A DNA stretch of 64,000 nt from Pantoea sp. Mb-10 (GTDB lineage: Bacteria > Pseudomonadota > Gammaproteobacteria > Enterobacterales > Enterobacteriaceae), in NCBI RefSeq assembly GCF_021272205.1, contig NZ_JAJSDX010000008.1, positions 62,001 to 126,000 of the forward strand, written 5' to 3'. Below are positions 47,001 to 56,570 of the stretch, one piece after another. Both the position numbers and the translations under genes were made by a program. The notes beneath the pieces were generated by a model, which did not search any database, was not told the DNA's origin, and saw only the letters and a list, made by a program, of their open reading frames with translations. Position 1 is the first letter of the stretch. Each line of letters begins with the position of its first letter.

Positions 47001-47627
47001 CTCAATGTGCCGAGCACGAGCGATGAACTTTTCCAAAAAAACGCCATCGTCGGCGAAATTATTACCCGCGAGGCGCTTCACGCGGGTAAAAGCGTTCTCA
47101 AGCTGCGCCGCATCGTCGCAGCGCTGCATGCCGATGCCCCCGCCGCCTGCGGTGCTTTTTAGCATCACCGGATAGCCAATCTCCGCGGCCTGCGCCCGCG
47201 CCTCGTCCAGCGAGGTCAGCAGTCCGCTGCCCGGCAGCAGCGGCACTGCATTTTGCTGCGCCAGCGCACGCGCTTCATGCTTGAGGCCAAACGCCGTCAT
47301 CTGCGCGGCGGTCGGCCCGAGAAAATGCAGCCCGGCCGCTTCACAGCGCGTGACAAACGCCGGGTTCTCGCTCAAAAAGCCGTAGCCGGGATGAATCGCC
47401 TGGGCGCCCGATTCGGCGGCAATCGCCAGCAGCTTTTCTTGGTTGAGATAGGTATCACGTACCTGACCTTCGCCCAGCGACCAGGCCTCATCCGCCAGGC
47501 GGACGTGACGCGCCTGGCGATCGGCTTCGGCATACACCGCAATGGCGCGGATATTCATGGCTTTCAGGGTACGGATAATGCGCACGGCAATCGCGCCACG
47601 GTTGGCAATCAATACGCGATCAATCAT
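44025..47627 (-). CDS. Biotin-dependent urea/guanidine carboxylase
   Basis: 1200-aa multidomain enzyme: biotin carboxylase (1-450; ATP-grasp loop KSTAGGGGIGM, ERDCSAQRRNQKVLEE), AHS2 and AHS1 carboxyltransferase domains (about 470-1110; GPDGPSLGGFV, YNPARTWTAENSVGIGG), and a C-terminal biotinyl domain with Lys about 1161 in ESMKME. Annotated as urea carboxylase in most genomes. Downstream of a guanidine-I riboswitch and carboxyguanidine-deiminase-type genes, such enzymes have been shown to carboxylate guanidine. Last gene of the operon. The usual allophanate hydrolase gene does not follow. Confidence 0.9.
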   Translation of the reverse strand: MIDRVLIANRGAIAVRIIRTLKAMNIRAIAVYAEADRQARHVRLADEAWSLGEGQVRDTYLNQEKLLAIAAESGAQAIHPGYGFLSENPAFVTRCEAAGLHFLGPTAAQMTAFGLKHEARALAQQNAVPLLPGSGLLTSLDEARAQAAEIGYPVMLKSTAGGGGIGMQRCDDAAQLENAFTRVKRLAGNNFADDGVFLEKFIARARHIEVQIFGDGAGNAIALGERDCSAQRRNQKVLEETPAPGLSEAVRTALHETAVRLAQAVNYRSAGTVEYVFDDLSQQFWFLEVNTRLQVEHGVTEMVYDVDLVRWMVALAQQQLPPLASLQPRARGHAIQVRLYAEDPAKQFQPSAGLLSHVQFPTALAAATLRIDSSVESGMDVSPFYDPMLAKMLVHAADRLAALNAMTQALAETTLYGIETNLAWLRHLCTLPAVRQGRIITATLSEVAWQPPTVDILSGGTLTTVQDAPGRVGYWHVGVPPSGPFDRRAFELGNRLLGNSADAAGLEITLRGPTLRVNQPCSVVLTGGVIDARLDEQPLAMNQIISVQAGQTLTLGEIQRGCRTYLLLAGGLETPHYLGSRSTFTLGKFGGHAGRALRAGDVLHLAAPQLLPTAALPEALLPALNGTWELRVIYGPHGAPTFFTDDDIATFFAADWQVHYNSSRTGIRLMGPKPTWARSDGGEAGMHPSNIHDNAYAFGTVDFTGDMPVILGPDGPSLGGFVCPATVIDADLWKLGQLKAGDRVRFVPIALDAADQLARAQRDEIAHLHPQPINTAPVLPLHDPRLHHHDAAAGRPSLTVRAAGDRFLLIEYGELTLDIALRFRVHALMQWLEAHPLPGQLELTPGIRSLQVHFDARQCARSELLAHILHADKTLGDLRDAVVPSRTVWLPLSWDDDACREAITRYTQSVRPDAPWCPSNIEFIRRINGLADIDAVKNTVFEAAYLVMGLGDVYLGAPVATPLDPRHRLVTTKYNPARTWTAENSVGIGGAYMCVYGMEGPGGYQFVGRTLQMWNRDRQTAEFIQPWLLRFFDQIRFYPVSAAELLTIRERFPWGNYPLRVEHGEFRLADYQAMLAADAPAIEAFQQQRQQAFDQELARWRADGQFTFDSQLQAQSSDTLEVPEGCHGVESQVAGSVWQWLVAEGSAINEGDTVGILESMKMEIPIVAPVSGKIQYFYRQAGQQVHAGQLLMAIVPQGHK

Positions 47628-47707
47628 GACTGAATACTCTCGTTGCGGCAGGTCGTCCTGCGCGGAACATGACGGTGGGTAACGGGTCGTCCCGTTGCGT
47701 CAATGCA

Positions 47708-48343
47708 TTACCAGACGCTGACTAAAATCGGCGTTGGGTTATAACCGTTACAGGGGTTGTTGAGCTGCGGGCAGTTAGAGATCAGCACCAGAACGTTCAT
47801 CTCAGCCACCATCTCCACGTATTTGCCCGGTGCAGAGATGCCGTCGGCAAACTGTAAGCCGCCGTCGTGCGTCACCGGCACGTTCATGAAGAAGTTGATG
47901 TTGTGGGTGATATCGCGGCGCGTAAGGCCATACTGCGGGTGCTGCGCCACCGCCAGCATCCAGCTGTCGCGGCAAGAATGCATCGCCCGTTTTTCCAGGT
48001 CATAGCGCACCGTGTTGCTCTCGCAGGAGCAGGCGCCGCCCAGCGTATCGTGCCGACCGCAGGTATCGGCGGTTAGGGTCAACATGACGCGATCGCGGTT
48101 AGAGCGCAGCACGCTGCCCGCTGTCAAAAAGACGTTGTGCTGACCGCGCAGCGTGTCGCTCATGCTGTAACGCTCGGCGGTGTCATCCGCATTAAAAAAC
48201 AGCGTATCGGCAGCCTGATTGCCCTCCAGATCGGTGATGCGCAGCGTCTGTCCGGCGGCGATGCGGTGCAGCCAGTAATCACCGGCGTCTATCTGCTGTT
48301 GAAAGGCCGCCTGCGCAGGCTGTAAGGCACTCTCTTTGATCAT
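47708..48343 (-). CDS. Urea amidolyase-associated protein 2 (carboxyguanidine deiminase subunit)
   Basis: 211-aa DUF1989 protein. Family signatures: [20 protein letters not shown], the cysteine-rich GGACSCESN and SCRDSW segments, [10 protein letters not shown]. Together with its paralogue upstream it is expected to deiminate carboxyguanidine to allophanate (CgdAB system). ATG at 48343 has AAGGAGG upstream and overlaps the previous gene's stop by one base (TGATG). Two small hairpins lie in the 80-bp gap before the carboxylase gene. Confidence 0.88.
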   Translation of the reverse strand: MIKESALQPAQAAFQQQIDAGDYWLHRIAAGQTLRITDLEGNQAADTLFFNADDTAERYSMSDTLRGQHNVFLTAGSVLRSNRDRVMLTLTADTCGRHDTLGGACSCESNTVRYDLEKRAMHSCRDSWMLAVAQHPQYGLTRRDITHNINFFMNVPVTHDGGLQFADGISAPGKYVEMVAEMNVLVLISNCPQLNNPCNGYNPTPILVSVW

Positions 48344-49050
48344 CACGCTTCCTCCTTCAGTTGATACAGCGCGTTGTTGCGCAGGCCGCGCTGATTTTCC
48401 GCGCGCGTCAGGCACGCCGCAGAGAGCGGAGCACGTCGCGCATCCAGCGTGAGCTGCAGCGGCGCGCGTGGATAGTCGCCTGCGGGGGTCAGCGGATGGG
48501 GGCACGTATGCAGCACCACCAGCGTATCCATGGCAAAACGCAGCCGCACCTCGGCGCCGGCGGCACCCTGCCGTTCACGCTGTAGCGTGCCGTTATCGTC
48601 GGCGCGGACCTGGGCAAAAAGATTGAGGCATGCGGCCACGTCGCGCTGGCCTAACCCATATTTCGCCAGCTCAACAAGAAAACTGTCGTAGCCGTTTTGA
48701 TGGCGTTCATTGCGTGCCTGCTGATAGCGGGAGTCACCGAAGCGTTCAGCCGTCTGCGTCGCGTTCAGCGTGCCGCAGACGCTCTCATGCCAGCCGAAAC
48801 TGTCGTGCTCAATGCCGCAAAAAATGCGTCCCATGTCGGAATAGAGGCAGTGGCCCGCCGTGAGGCGAAAGGTATGCTGGCACTTCAGGGTATCGGGCGC
48901 GTTATAGCGCTCCAGCAGGTTTTCTGGGTTGTAAAACAGCATGCCGACGTTGGCACCGCCCTGCACGTCGGTCAGCGTGAGTGCGGTACCGCTGCGCATC
49001 ACAAATGACCAGTGCGATCCTGCGGGCAGCAGGGTTTGATAGCTTTGCAT
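48343..49050 (-). CDS. Urea amidolyase-associated protein 1 (carboxyguanidine deiminase subunit)
   Basis: 235-aa DUF1989 paralogue. Conserved [41 protein letters not shown] and a C-terminal [10 protein letters not shown]. Probable heteromeric partner of the next gene. Lies 11 bases after the ABC ATPase gene in a tightly packed operon. Confidence 0.88.
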   Translation of the reverse strand: MQSYQTLLPAGSHWSFVMRSGTALTLTDVQGGANVGMLFYNPENLLERYNAPDTLKCQHTFRLTAGHCLYSDMGRIFCGIEHDSFGWHESVCGTLNATQTAERFGDSRYQQARNERHQNGYDSFLVELAKYGLGQRDVAACLNLFAQVRADDNGTLQRERQGAAGAEVRLRFAMDTLVVLHTCPHPLTPAGDYPRAPLQLTLDARRAPLSAACLTRAENQRGLRNNALYQLKEEA

Positions 49051-49061
49051 TGCGTTCTCCT

Positions 49062-49823
49062 TCAGGCCACCTGCGACGCGGCGCGCAGCACAGCCTCAGG
49101 CTGTGCGCGATCCAGCGGCAGGTCGTAAGTGATGGTGGCGCCCCAGGCGTGCGGGGCATGCGGATCGTGACGCAGCTTGTCGAACACCAGCAGGCGTGAC
49201 GCCAGGCTGAATCCCTCTTTCAAGTCGTGGGTGATCATAAAAATGGTGAGCTTGTGCTGCTGCCAGAGCGTACTGATCAGCTGATGCATCTCACTGCGGA
49301 TGCCCGGATCGAGCGCACCAAACGGCTCATCCAGCAGCAAAATGCGCGGCTGCTTCATCAGCGCCTGTGCCAGCGCCAGCCGCTGCTGCATGCCGCCGGA
49401 AAGCTGATGAGGATATTTGCTTTGCGCGTGTTCCAGCCCCACCTGCGCCAGCATCGCCTGCGCGCGCTGGCGGATGGCCTGCCGACGACGCCCCCAGACG
49501 CGGCCCAGCCAGCGCGCCGCCGTGAACTCCTCCGCCAGCATCACGTTGCCCAGCACCGTGAGATGGGGAAACACCGAGTAGCGCTGAAACACCACGCCGC
49601 GCTGCGCATCCGGCTCATCGCGTATCGGCGCGCCATCCAGCAACAGCGCCCCTTTGCTGGGCGACTCGGTGCCCAGCAGCATATTCAGGAAGGTGGTTTT
49701 GCCGCAGCCGGAGGCACCGACAATCGCCACAAACTCCCCCTCTTCGACGTTCAGCGTGAGCCGCTCCAGCACCACTTGGTCGCCGTAGTGTTTTTCCAGA
49801 TTTTTCAGTTGCAGCAGGGGCAT
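49062..49823 (-). CDS. ABC transporter ATP-binding protein (guanidine/urea-carboxylase operon)
   Basis: 253-aa importer ATPase of the nitrate/taurine type. Walker A GASGCGKTT, signature QLSGGMQQR, Walker B ILLLDEPFGALD, H-loop FMITHDLKEGF. Couples ATP to the permease encoded 10 bases upstream. Substrate inferred from operon context to be guanidine or a related compound. Confidence 0.9.
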   Translation of the reverse strand: MPLLQLKNLEKHYGDQVVLERLTLNVEEGEFVAIVGASGCGKTTFLNMLLGTESPSKGALLLDGAPIRDEPDAQRGVVFQRYSVFPHLTVLGNVMLAEEFTAARWLGRVWGRRRQAIRQRAQAMLAQVGLEHAQSKYPHQLSGGMQQRLALAQALMKQPRILLLDEPFGALDPGIRSEMHQLISTLWQQHKLTIFMITHDLKEGFSLASRLLVFDKLRHDPHAPHAWGATITYDLPLDRAQPEAVLRAASQVA

Positions 49824-49833
49824 GGCTGGCTCC

Positions 49834-50646
49834 TTATTGTGCGTGATACCACGGCCAGCAGCGGCGGCTTATCAGCCGCAGTAGCAGGTCGAGCATGAAG
49901 GCCAGCAGCGCGATCCACGCCACGTAAGGCAGAATGACGTCCATCGCCAGATAGCGGCGCATCAGAAAGATGCGGTAGCCAAGCCCCTCGGTGGCGGCGA
50001 TGGCTTCTGCGGCAATGAGAAATAGCCAGGCTGAGGCCAGCGACAGGCGCACCGCGTCAAACAGGCGCGGCATCAGCTGCGGCAGGATCACCCGCCACAA
50101 GATCTGCGCGCTGTGGGCGCCCAGGGTTTGCGCTTTCACCAGCTGTTCACGCGGAATTTTCTGCACCTGGAGCTGAAGGTCGCGCGCAATCAGCGGCGTA
50201 ATACCGACGATAATCAGCACCACTTTCGACACTTCGCCCAGCCCAAAACAGATAAACAGAATCGGCAGGATCGCCAGCGGCGGCACCAGCGCAAACAGCG
50301 TCACCAGCGGTGCCAACACCGCGCGCACCACCGGCAGTGCGCCGGTGAACAGGCCAATCGCCAGCGCCAGCACTGCGCTAATGAGCACCCCGCTTAACAA
50401 GCGCAGCAGACTGGCGGCGGTATCGCTCCACAGCAGATACTCACCGGTGCGCGGACTGGGTTGAAACGCCATGCGACTGATGGCATCGCCCATGGCGTTA
50501 AAGCCCGGCAGCAGCTTATCCGCCGCGTTCACGCTAAGGCGCGCATCCGAGGCGAACAGGTAGATCAGCAGCAGCGCCACCAGCGGCAAGATCCCGAGCA
50601 GCAGCCGGCTCGATGCCACCGGTTGCGCATTAATCAATTTACGCAT
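49834..50646 (-). CDS. ABC transporter permease (guanidine/urea-carboxylase operon)
   Basis: 270-aa membrane protein, about six spans, with the TauC/SsuC-type EAA loop (QTLGAHSAQILWRVILPQLMP in part). Forms the channel with the adjacent ATPase. Preceded by the binding-protein gene after 14 bases. Confidence 0.9.
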   Translation of the reverse strand: MRKLINAQPVASSRLLLGILPLVALLLIYLFASDARLSVNAADKLLPGFNAMGDAISRMAFQPSPRTGEYLLWSDTAASLLRLLSGVLISAVLALAIGLFTGALPVVRAVLAPLVTLFALVPPLAILPILFICFGLGEVSKVVLIIVGITPLIARDLQLQVQKIPREQLVKAQTLGAHSAQILWRVILPQLMPRLFDAVRLSLASAWLFLIAAEAIAATEGLGYRIFLMRRYLAMDVILPYVAWIALLAFMLDLLLRLISRRCWPWYHAQ

Positions 50647-50660
50647 CGGCTTTGCCTCCG

Positions 50661-51719
50661 TTACAGCTGCCCGGCGGCGGCCATTTTGGTGTACGCGTCG
50701 GTAAAGCGCAGTTTGAGGTTATTGGCATCGCCCCAATTCCCGGCAGGCGTCGAGACGCCCACGGCGTCGGCACCGGGCGCGCCCTCACCCAGCAAGCCGT
50801 GCTTAAAGGAGAACTCGGCGACCATCTGCATGGTGGCCTTGAGCTGCGGGCTGTCGATAAAATCGAGCGTGGTTTTGGCATCGCTGAACAGGTGGGTCGC
50901 GGCAATCTGCTGATCAAACCCCGCCAGATCGGTGCCGGAAGCCTGTGCCATTTGGCTGCGCGCGGCTTTGGCGCTGTCGCTGTTGCCTGACATCGCCTGC
51001 AGTGTTTCATACCAGGCGCCAGTCAACGCTTTGCCCAGCTGCGGGTATTTATTGAGCGTGGCGGTGTTGACCACCAGCAGATCGAGGATTTCGCCAGGAA
51101 TTTGCGCCGATGAAAAGATGAGGTGGCTATCAGGCTGTTTTTCCGCTTCGGCCAGCAGCGGATTCCAGGTGACGATGGCGTGCACATCTTGGGTGCCAAA
51201 GGCCGCCACCAGATCGGCGTCGGCGGTGTTCACCACTTTCACGTCTTTCTCACTCATGCCCGATTTTTCCAGCGCGCGCGCCAGCAAATAGTGCGAGACC
51301 GAGAGTTCCACCAGATTAATGGGCTTGCCTTTCAGTGACGCAACGTTGCCTGCCCCTTTGAGCAAAATGCCGTCGTTGCCGTTGGAGTAGTCGCCGACGA
51401 TAAGCGCGGTGCTGTCGACACCGCCGGTGGCCGGAATGGTCAGCGCATCCATGTTGGTCATGGTGCAGCCGTCGAATCCGCCAGCGGTGTACTGATTCAC
51501 CGACTCGATATAGTCGTTAACCTGCACAAATTGGATGGAGATGCCGTATTTATCGGCCCACTTTTTGATAATACCGCTCTGCTGTGCGTAGTCCCACGGC
51601 ATCCAGCCCGCGTAAATCGACCAGCAAATCTTGAAAGCAGGTTTGTCAGCGGCGAGCGTGTTGACGCTGAATAACGCGACGCTGCACAGCAACAGCAGGC
51701 GAAGGCAGGCTTTGAACAT
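50661..51719 (-). CDS. ABC transporter substrate-binding protein (urea-carboxylase-region type)
   Basis: 352 aa. Signal peptide ends near VNTLA23; the mature part begins ADKPAFKICWSIYAGWMPW and matches the NMT1/SsuA-like family specific to urea carboxylase operons. ATG at 51719 has AGAGGA upstream; an in-frame upstream extension would run through the riboswitch terminator and is rejected. First gene of the riboswitch-controlled operon. Confidence 0.92.
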   Translation of the reverse strand: MFKACLRLLLLCSVALFSVNTLAADKPAFKICWSIYAGWMPWDYAQQSGIIKKWADKYGISIQFVQVNDYIESVNQYTAGGFDGCTMTNMDALTIPATGGVDSTALIVGDYSNGNDGILLKGAGNVASLKGKPINLVELSVSHYLLARALEKSGMSEKDVKVVNTADADLVAAFGTQDVHAIVTWNPLLAEAEKQPDSHLIFSSAQIPGEILDLLVVNTATLNKYPQLGKALTGAWYETLQAMSGNSDSAKAARSQMAQASGTDLAGFDQQIAATHLFSDAKTTLDFIDSPQLKATMQMVAEFSFKHGLLGEGAPGADAVGVSTPAGNWGDANNLKLRFTDAYTKMAAAGQL

Positions 51720-51744
51720 GATGATTCCTCTGGCGTTAACGAAC

Positions 51745-51786
51745 AAAAAAGCAGGAGGCGGCGAGCACATTTCTCGCTTTCCTCCC
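51745..51786 (-). terminator. Riboswitch expression platform terminator
   Basis: On the minus transcript GGGAGG at the end of the aptamer pairs with CCTCC (plus 51754-51758) around an inner GCGAG/CTCGC stem, followed by UGC and six U (plus A-run 51745-51750). Because the 5' arm is shared with the aptamer P3 element, ligand binding should prevent terminator formation. Confidence 0.88.
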
Positions 51787-51868
51787 GGGCTTTTTTCCCG
51801 CCGTGTAACCGTCAGAGAACGGTCGGTCACTCTCGGACCAGCATCTCGCGACCGGAACCCTAGTGACC
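51781..51868 (-). ncRNA. Guanidine-I (ykkC) riboswitch aptamer
   Basis: All hallmarks of the class are visible on the minus strand: CTAGGGTTCCG, then CTGGTCCGAGAG, then ACACGG, then the GGGAAAAAAGCCCGGGAG end. P1 is formed by GGTCACT (51862-51868) with AGTGACC (51825-51831), and a P2 hairpin ACCGT/ACGGT lies near 51807-51822. It precedes the operon for guanidine import and carboxylation and is expected to switch it on with guanidine. Confidence 0.96.
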
Positions 51869-52245
51869 CATTGCAAATTGTTTGGCGACCCGGTTGCCCG
51901 CTATCGCTCCTGCATCTGCGTTAAGCCATTCAAAATGGATGCCAATCTGCTATCTCACTGAAATCATGCTAAAAGCCGAAGACCGTGTGTCCGCGCTGGC
52001 GCCGCGCTGCACATTTATGCAGCAGTGGCGCACCACGCTGGCGCAGCCAGGTGACGCGTCTCTCCGCGCTTGCCCGCGCTGAAAAAAAATTTATCACGAC
52101 TTTTCAGATTGTTAATGGATGTATCGCGCCTGCCTGGTCCGAACCAATTAAAAATTGGTTCGCTTCTTGCCTGATTGGTTCATCCCCTTGCGGCCTTACG
52201 GTGGCGGCAAGCTCATCTTCAGCACGCGTGAACAGGCGATACCGC
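51869..52245. promoter_or_regulatory. Divergent promoter region between guanidine operon and GntR operon
   Basis: 377 bp. It contains the leftward promoter for the riboswitch operon and the rightward promoter for the gntR gene. A small palindrome CCATT-caa-AATGG lies at 51926-51938. The strong palindrome at 52140-52162 is described separately. No ORF with support. Confidence 0.6.
52140..52181 (+). promoter_or_regulatory. Candidate operator of the GntR/FCD regulator
   Basis: Perfect palindrome CGAACCAATT-aaa-AATTGGTTCG (52140-52162), plus a third half-site ATTGGTTC at 52174-52181 and an overlapping FadR-like TGGT-CCGA-ACCA at 52135-52146. It lies 65-106 bases before the regulator's start, consistent with autoregulation and control of the downstream operon. 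Confidence 0.7.
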
Positions 52246-52964
52246 ATGAGTGACGTACCCGACAACGCCCGTAACTCCAGCTCCGCGCTGGAGCAGCTAC
52301 GACAGCTGATTTCACAGCACGAGCAGCAGCCCGACCGCGCGCTCCCCACCGAACGCGAACTCGCGGAGCGCTTTGGCGTCGGCCGCCGCGAGATCCGTCG
52401 GGCGCTGGACGTGCTGGAAGAGGAAGGCCGTATCTGGCGGAAACAGGGCAAAGGCACGTTTGTCGGGCCCGCCGCTCCGGTGCAACCCCTGATGCTGCAC
52501 GCCCTGCCGCAGCAGTCGAATCTGCTGGAGGTAATGGAAGCCCGTCTGCAACTGGAGCCGGGACTGGCGCATCTCGCCGCCCTGCGCGCCAGTAAAGAGC
52601 AAATCGCGCTGATGCAGCGGCTACTGGAACGCATGCAGGGTATTCGCGCGGCGGAGGATGGCGATCAGCATGAGCTGTGGGACAGCGCCTTTCATCGCGC
52701 CATTGCGGAGGCCGCGGGCAATCGCCTGATGCTCGGCCTGTTTGACGCGATAGATGCGGTGCGCCGCGATCCCGGCTGGCAGCATCTGCGCGATGAAGCG
52801 CGCACGCCCGCGCGCCTCAACGCCTACGACCATCATCATCTTCGGCTGGTGCAGCACATTGCACAGCGTCAGCCCGAGCAGGCCGCCGCCGCCATGCGCG
52901 AACACCTGACGGCGCTGCAACAGGCCATGACGGAAGCGCTCCATAGCCCACAGGAGGAAACCCC

Positions 52965-52968
<4 letters not shown>
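52246..52968 (+). CDS. GntR-family transcriptional regulator (FadR/FCD subfamily)
   Basis: 240 aa. N-terminal winged helix (ALPTERELAERFGVGRREIRRAL with LEEEGRIWRKQGKGTFV) and an all-helical FCD effector domain whose metal/ligand-binding residues appear as DSAFHRAIAEAAGN and the later HHLRLVQHI and MREHL. Ligand unknown; probably a product linked to the peptide/gamma-glutamyl operon it heads. ATG at 52246 chosen because the wing-helix begins about 12 residues later; upstream frame is non-coding. Its stop overlaps the next gene's TTG start. Confidence 0.88.
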
Positions 52969-53956
<988 letters not shown>

Positions 53957-53960
<4 letters not shown>

Positions 53961-55039
53961 AACCGATTCTGGAATGCCGCGATTTAAGCAAAACCTTTGC
54001 CGGACCGCCGCGCCTGTTCACGCGCAATCGTGGCGTTACCGCCGTCGACCGCGTGTCGCTCTCGGTCATGCCGGGAGAAACGTTGGCGATCGTCGGCGAG
54101 TCCGGCTCCGGCAAATCTACGCTGGGTCGCCTGCTGCTGCGCCTGTTGCAGGCCAGCGCGGGGGAAGTGCTCTATCAGGGGGAAAGCATTACTGCGGCCA
54201 GCGGTGTACGCCTTAACGCGCTACGCCGAGAGTTACAGATTATCTTTCAAGATCCCTTTGCCTCCCTGAATCCCCGCATGACGGTGCAGGACATTATTGG
54301 CGAACCGCTGTGGCTGCATGACACGCTGAGCCGCGATGCGCGCCGGGCGCGCGTGGCCGAGCTGCTGCGCACCGTGGGTCTGCCTGACGCCTGGGCCACG
54401 CGCTACCCGCACGAATTTTCCGGCGGCCAGCGCCAGCGCATCGGCATCGCGCGCGCCCTTGCCTCGCAGCCCAGGTTACTGCTGGGTGACGAGCCGGTGT
54501 CAGCGCTGGACGTCTCGGTGCAGGCGCAGGTGGTCAACCTGCTGGAAGATCTTAAGCAGCAATTTGGTCTGACGCTGATTATCGTGGCGCACGGGCTGGC
54601 GGTGATCCGCCACATGAGCGACCGCGTGGCGGTGATGTACCTCGGCCAAATCGTCGAGGTGGCGAGCGTGGACGATATTTTTGATGCGCCGCTGCACCCT
54701 TATACCCAGGCGCTGATCGCCTCTGCGCCGCAGATGCAGCCCGGCGTGGAACGCACGCTGCCGATGCTGCAGGGCGATCTGCCCAACCCCGCCCAGCCGC
54801 CCGCCGGCTGCCGTTTCCATACCCGCTGCCCGTGGGCCACCGCCGACTGCCGCCAGTTTGAACCGATACAGCAGGTGCTGGAGAACGGTCGGCGCATTGC
54901 CTGCCACCGCTGGCAGGAGATCAACCGTGACCGCAGCGTGATTGTGATTGCGCCGCCGTCGGACGCCTTTTTACGTCGCCGCGCGCTGTTTGAGCAGGCG
55001 GTACATCAACATGCCTCTTCTGGGGAGATCTGTCCGTGA
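53957..55039 (+). CDS. Peptide-type ABC transporter ATP-binding protein 2 (DppF-like)
   Basis: 360 aa, ATG overlapping the preceding stop by 4 bases. Walker [10 protein letters not shown], signature EFSGGQRQR, Walker [13 protein letters not shown] (Gly replaces the usual Ala), and cysteine cluster CRFHTRCPWATADC. The ~30-residue tail beyond the usual end is Arg-rich and overlaps the next gene. Pairs with ATPase 1. Confidence 0.92.
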
Positions 55040-56553
55040 AAAAAGCCCGCGTTACGTTACTTACCGCCCTGAGCGGCCTGCTGTTACTCGGCGCCAGTGC
55101 GCAAAGCCACGCCGAAAGAGTGATCCGTATTGGCCTCGGTGCCGACCCGGATATGCTCGATCCGCATTTGGCCCGCACCTATTACGGCCGTTTTGTGTTT
55201 GCCGCGCTGTGCGACCGCCTGGTGGACGTGGATGCCCACCTCAACGTGGTGCCCGGCCTCGCGACCCGCTGGGCCTGGAGCGATGAAGGGAAAACCCTGA
55301 CGCTCGACCTGCGCGAAGGCGTGACCTTCCACGACGGCGAAAAATTTGACGCCAACGCGGTGAAGTTCAACCTGGAACGTGCGCTAACCCTGCCGGGTTC
55401 GCTGCGCAAAAGCGAAATCTCCTCCATCGACAGCATTGAGGTGACGGGGCCGCTGCAGGTCAAACTGCACCTGAAAAACGCCGATGCCGCGCTGCTGAGC
55501 CAGCTCACCGATCGGGCGGGTGCCATGCTGGCCCCTGAAGCGGCCAAAAAAGCGGACTTTGCCGCTCATCCGGTGTGCTCTGGCCCCTATAAGTTTGCCA
55601 GCCGCGTGCAGCAGGATCGCATTGTGCTCACGCGCTTCGAGCAGTACTGGAACAAAGCCGATTACCACTTTGATAAGGTGATTTTCCTGCCGATTCCGGA
55701 CGCTTCCGTGCGCCTGGCGAATCTGCGAGCGGGCGATCTGGATCTCACCGAAGGCGTGGCGGCGAGCGATGTGAAGACCGTGGAGCAGGACAGCAAGCTG
55801 GCGCTGGCGAAGGTCACCGGCCTCGGCTATCAGGGCATCACCTTTAACATCAACAACGGTAAGGTCGATGCCAACAGCCCGCTGAAAGACGCGCGGGTAC
55901 GTGAAGCGTTTTCGCTGGCCATCGATCGCGACGCCCTCAATCAGGTGGCTTTTGAAGGGCAATACGCGCCCGCCAATCAGGCCTTTTCGCCGGTCAGCCC
56001 CTATCACGTCCCGCTGCCGGTAGCCGCGCGCGACGTGGAGAAAGCCAAAGCACTGCTCAAGGCGGCGGGCGTCACCACGCCGCTCTCGCTGACGCTGCTG
56101 GTCACCAATAATCCGACCGCACAGCAGGTTGGCCAGGTGATCCAGGCGATGGTGAGCGAAGCGGGCTTTAACCTGAATCTGCAAATGAGCGAATTTGCGA
56201 CGCTGCTGGATCGTCAGCAGCGCGGCGACTACCAGCTCAGCCTGTCGGGCTGGTCGGGACGCCCCGATCCTGATGGCAGCATTTACGCCTTTATCAATAG
56301 CAAGGGCGCGCTAAACGATGGCCATTACAGCAATCCGCAGGTGGACAACTGGCTGAACGCGGCGCGCCTGACTAACGATCGGGCCGCGCGCCAGGGGTTT
56401 TACACCCAGGTTGTGAACCAACTGCAAACCGACATGCCGATTGCCTACCTCTACTTTGAGCCGCGCATCTTTGGCATGACGAAGAAACTCCAGGGCTTTA
56501 CGCCGTGGCCGGATGGGCTGGTGCGTCTGGCTGGCGTCAGCCTCGCGCCGTAA
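55036..56553 (+). CDS. Peptide-type ABC transporter substrate-binding protein (family 5)
   Basis: 505 aa. GTG start overlapping the previous stop (GTGA). Signal peptide ends near SHA-27, then RVIRIGLGADPDMLDPHLA, a GsiB/DppA-like family-5 fold (YYGRFVFAALCDRLV, FTFHDGEKFDAN-type segment TFHDGEKFDANAVKFNLER). It may bind gamma-glutamyl peptides or glutathione given the downstream enzyme, but no residue proves the ligand. Confidence 0.9.
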   Translation: MKKARVTLLTALSGLLLLGASAQSHAERVIRIGLGADPDMLDPHLARTYYGRFVFAALCDRLVDVDAHLNVVPGLATRWAWSDEGKTLTLDLREGVTFHDGEKFDANAVKFNLERALTLPGSLRKSEISSIDSIEVTGPLQVKLHLKNADAALLSQLTDRAGAMLAPEAAKKADFAAHPVCSGPYKFASRVQQDRIVLTRFEQYWNKADYHFDKVIFLPIPDASVRLANLRAGDLDLTEGVAASDVKTVEQDSKLALAKVTGLGYQGITFNINNGKVDANSPLKDARVREAFSLAIDRDALNQVAFEGQYAPANQAFSPVSPYHVPLPVAARDVEKAKALLKAAGVTTPLSLTLLVTNNPTAQQVGQVIQAMVSEAGFNLNLQMSEFATLLDRQQRGDYQLSLSGWSGRPDPDGSIYAFINSKGALNDGHYSNPQVDNWLNAARLTNDRAARQGFYTQVVNQLQTDMPIAYLYFEPRIFGMTKKLQGFTPWPDGLVRLAGVSLAP

Positions 56554-56570
56554 CCCCTCGGAGAGCGACC

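Noticed and set aside
51928..51945. Sigma-54 promoter for the guanidine operon
   Set aside because: TTGGCA..TTGAA on the minus strand has the right spacing, but the invariant GC at -12 is GA. Too weak to call.
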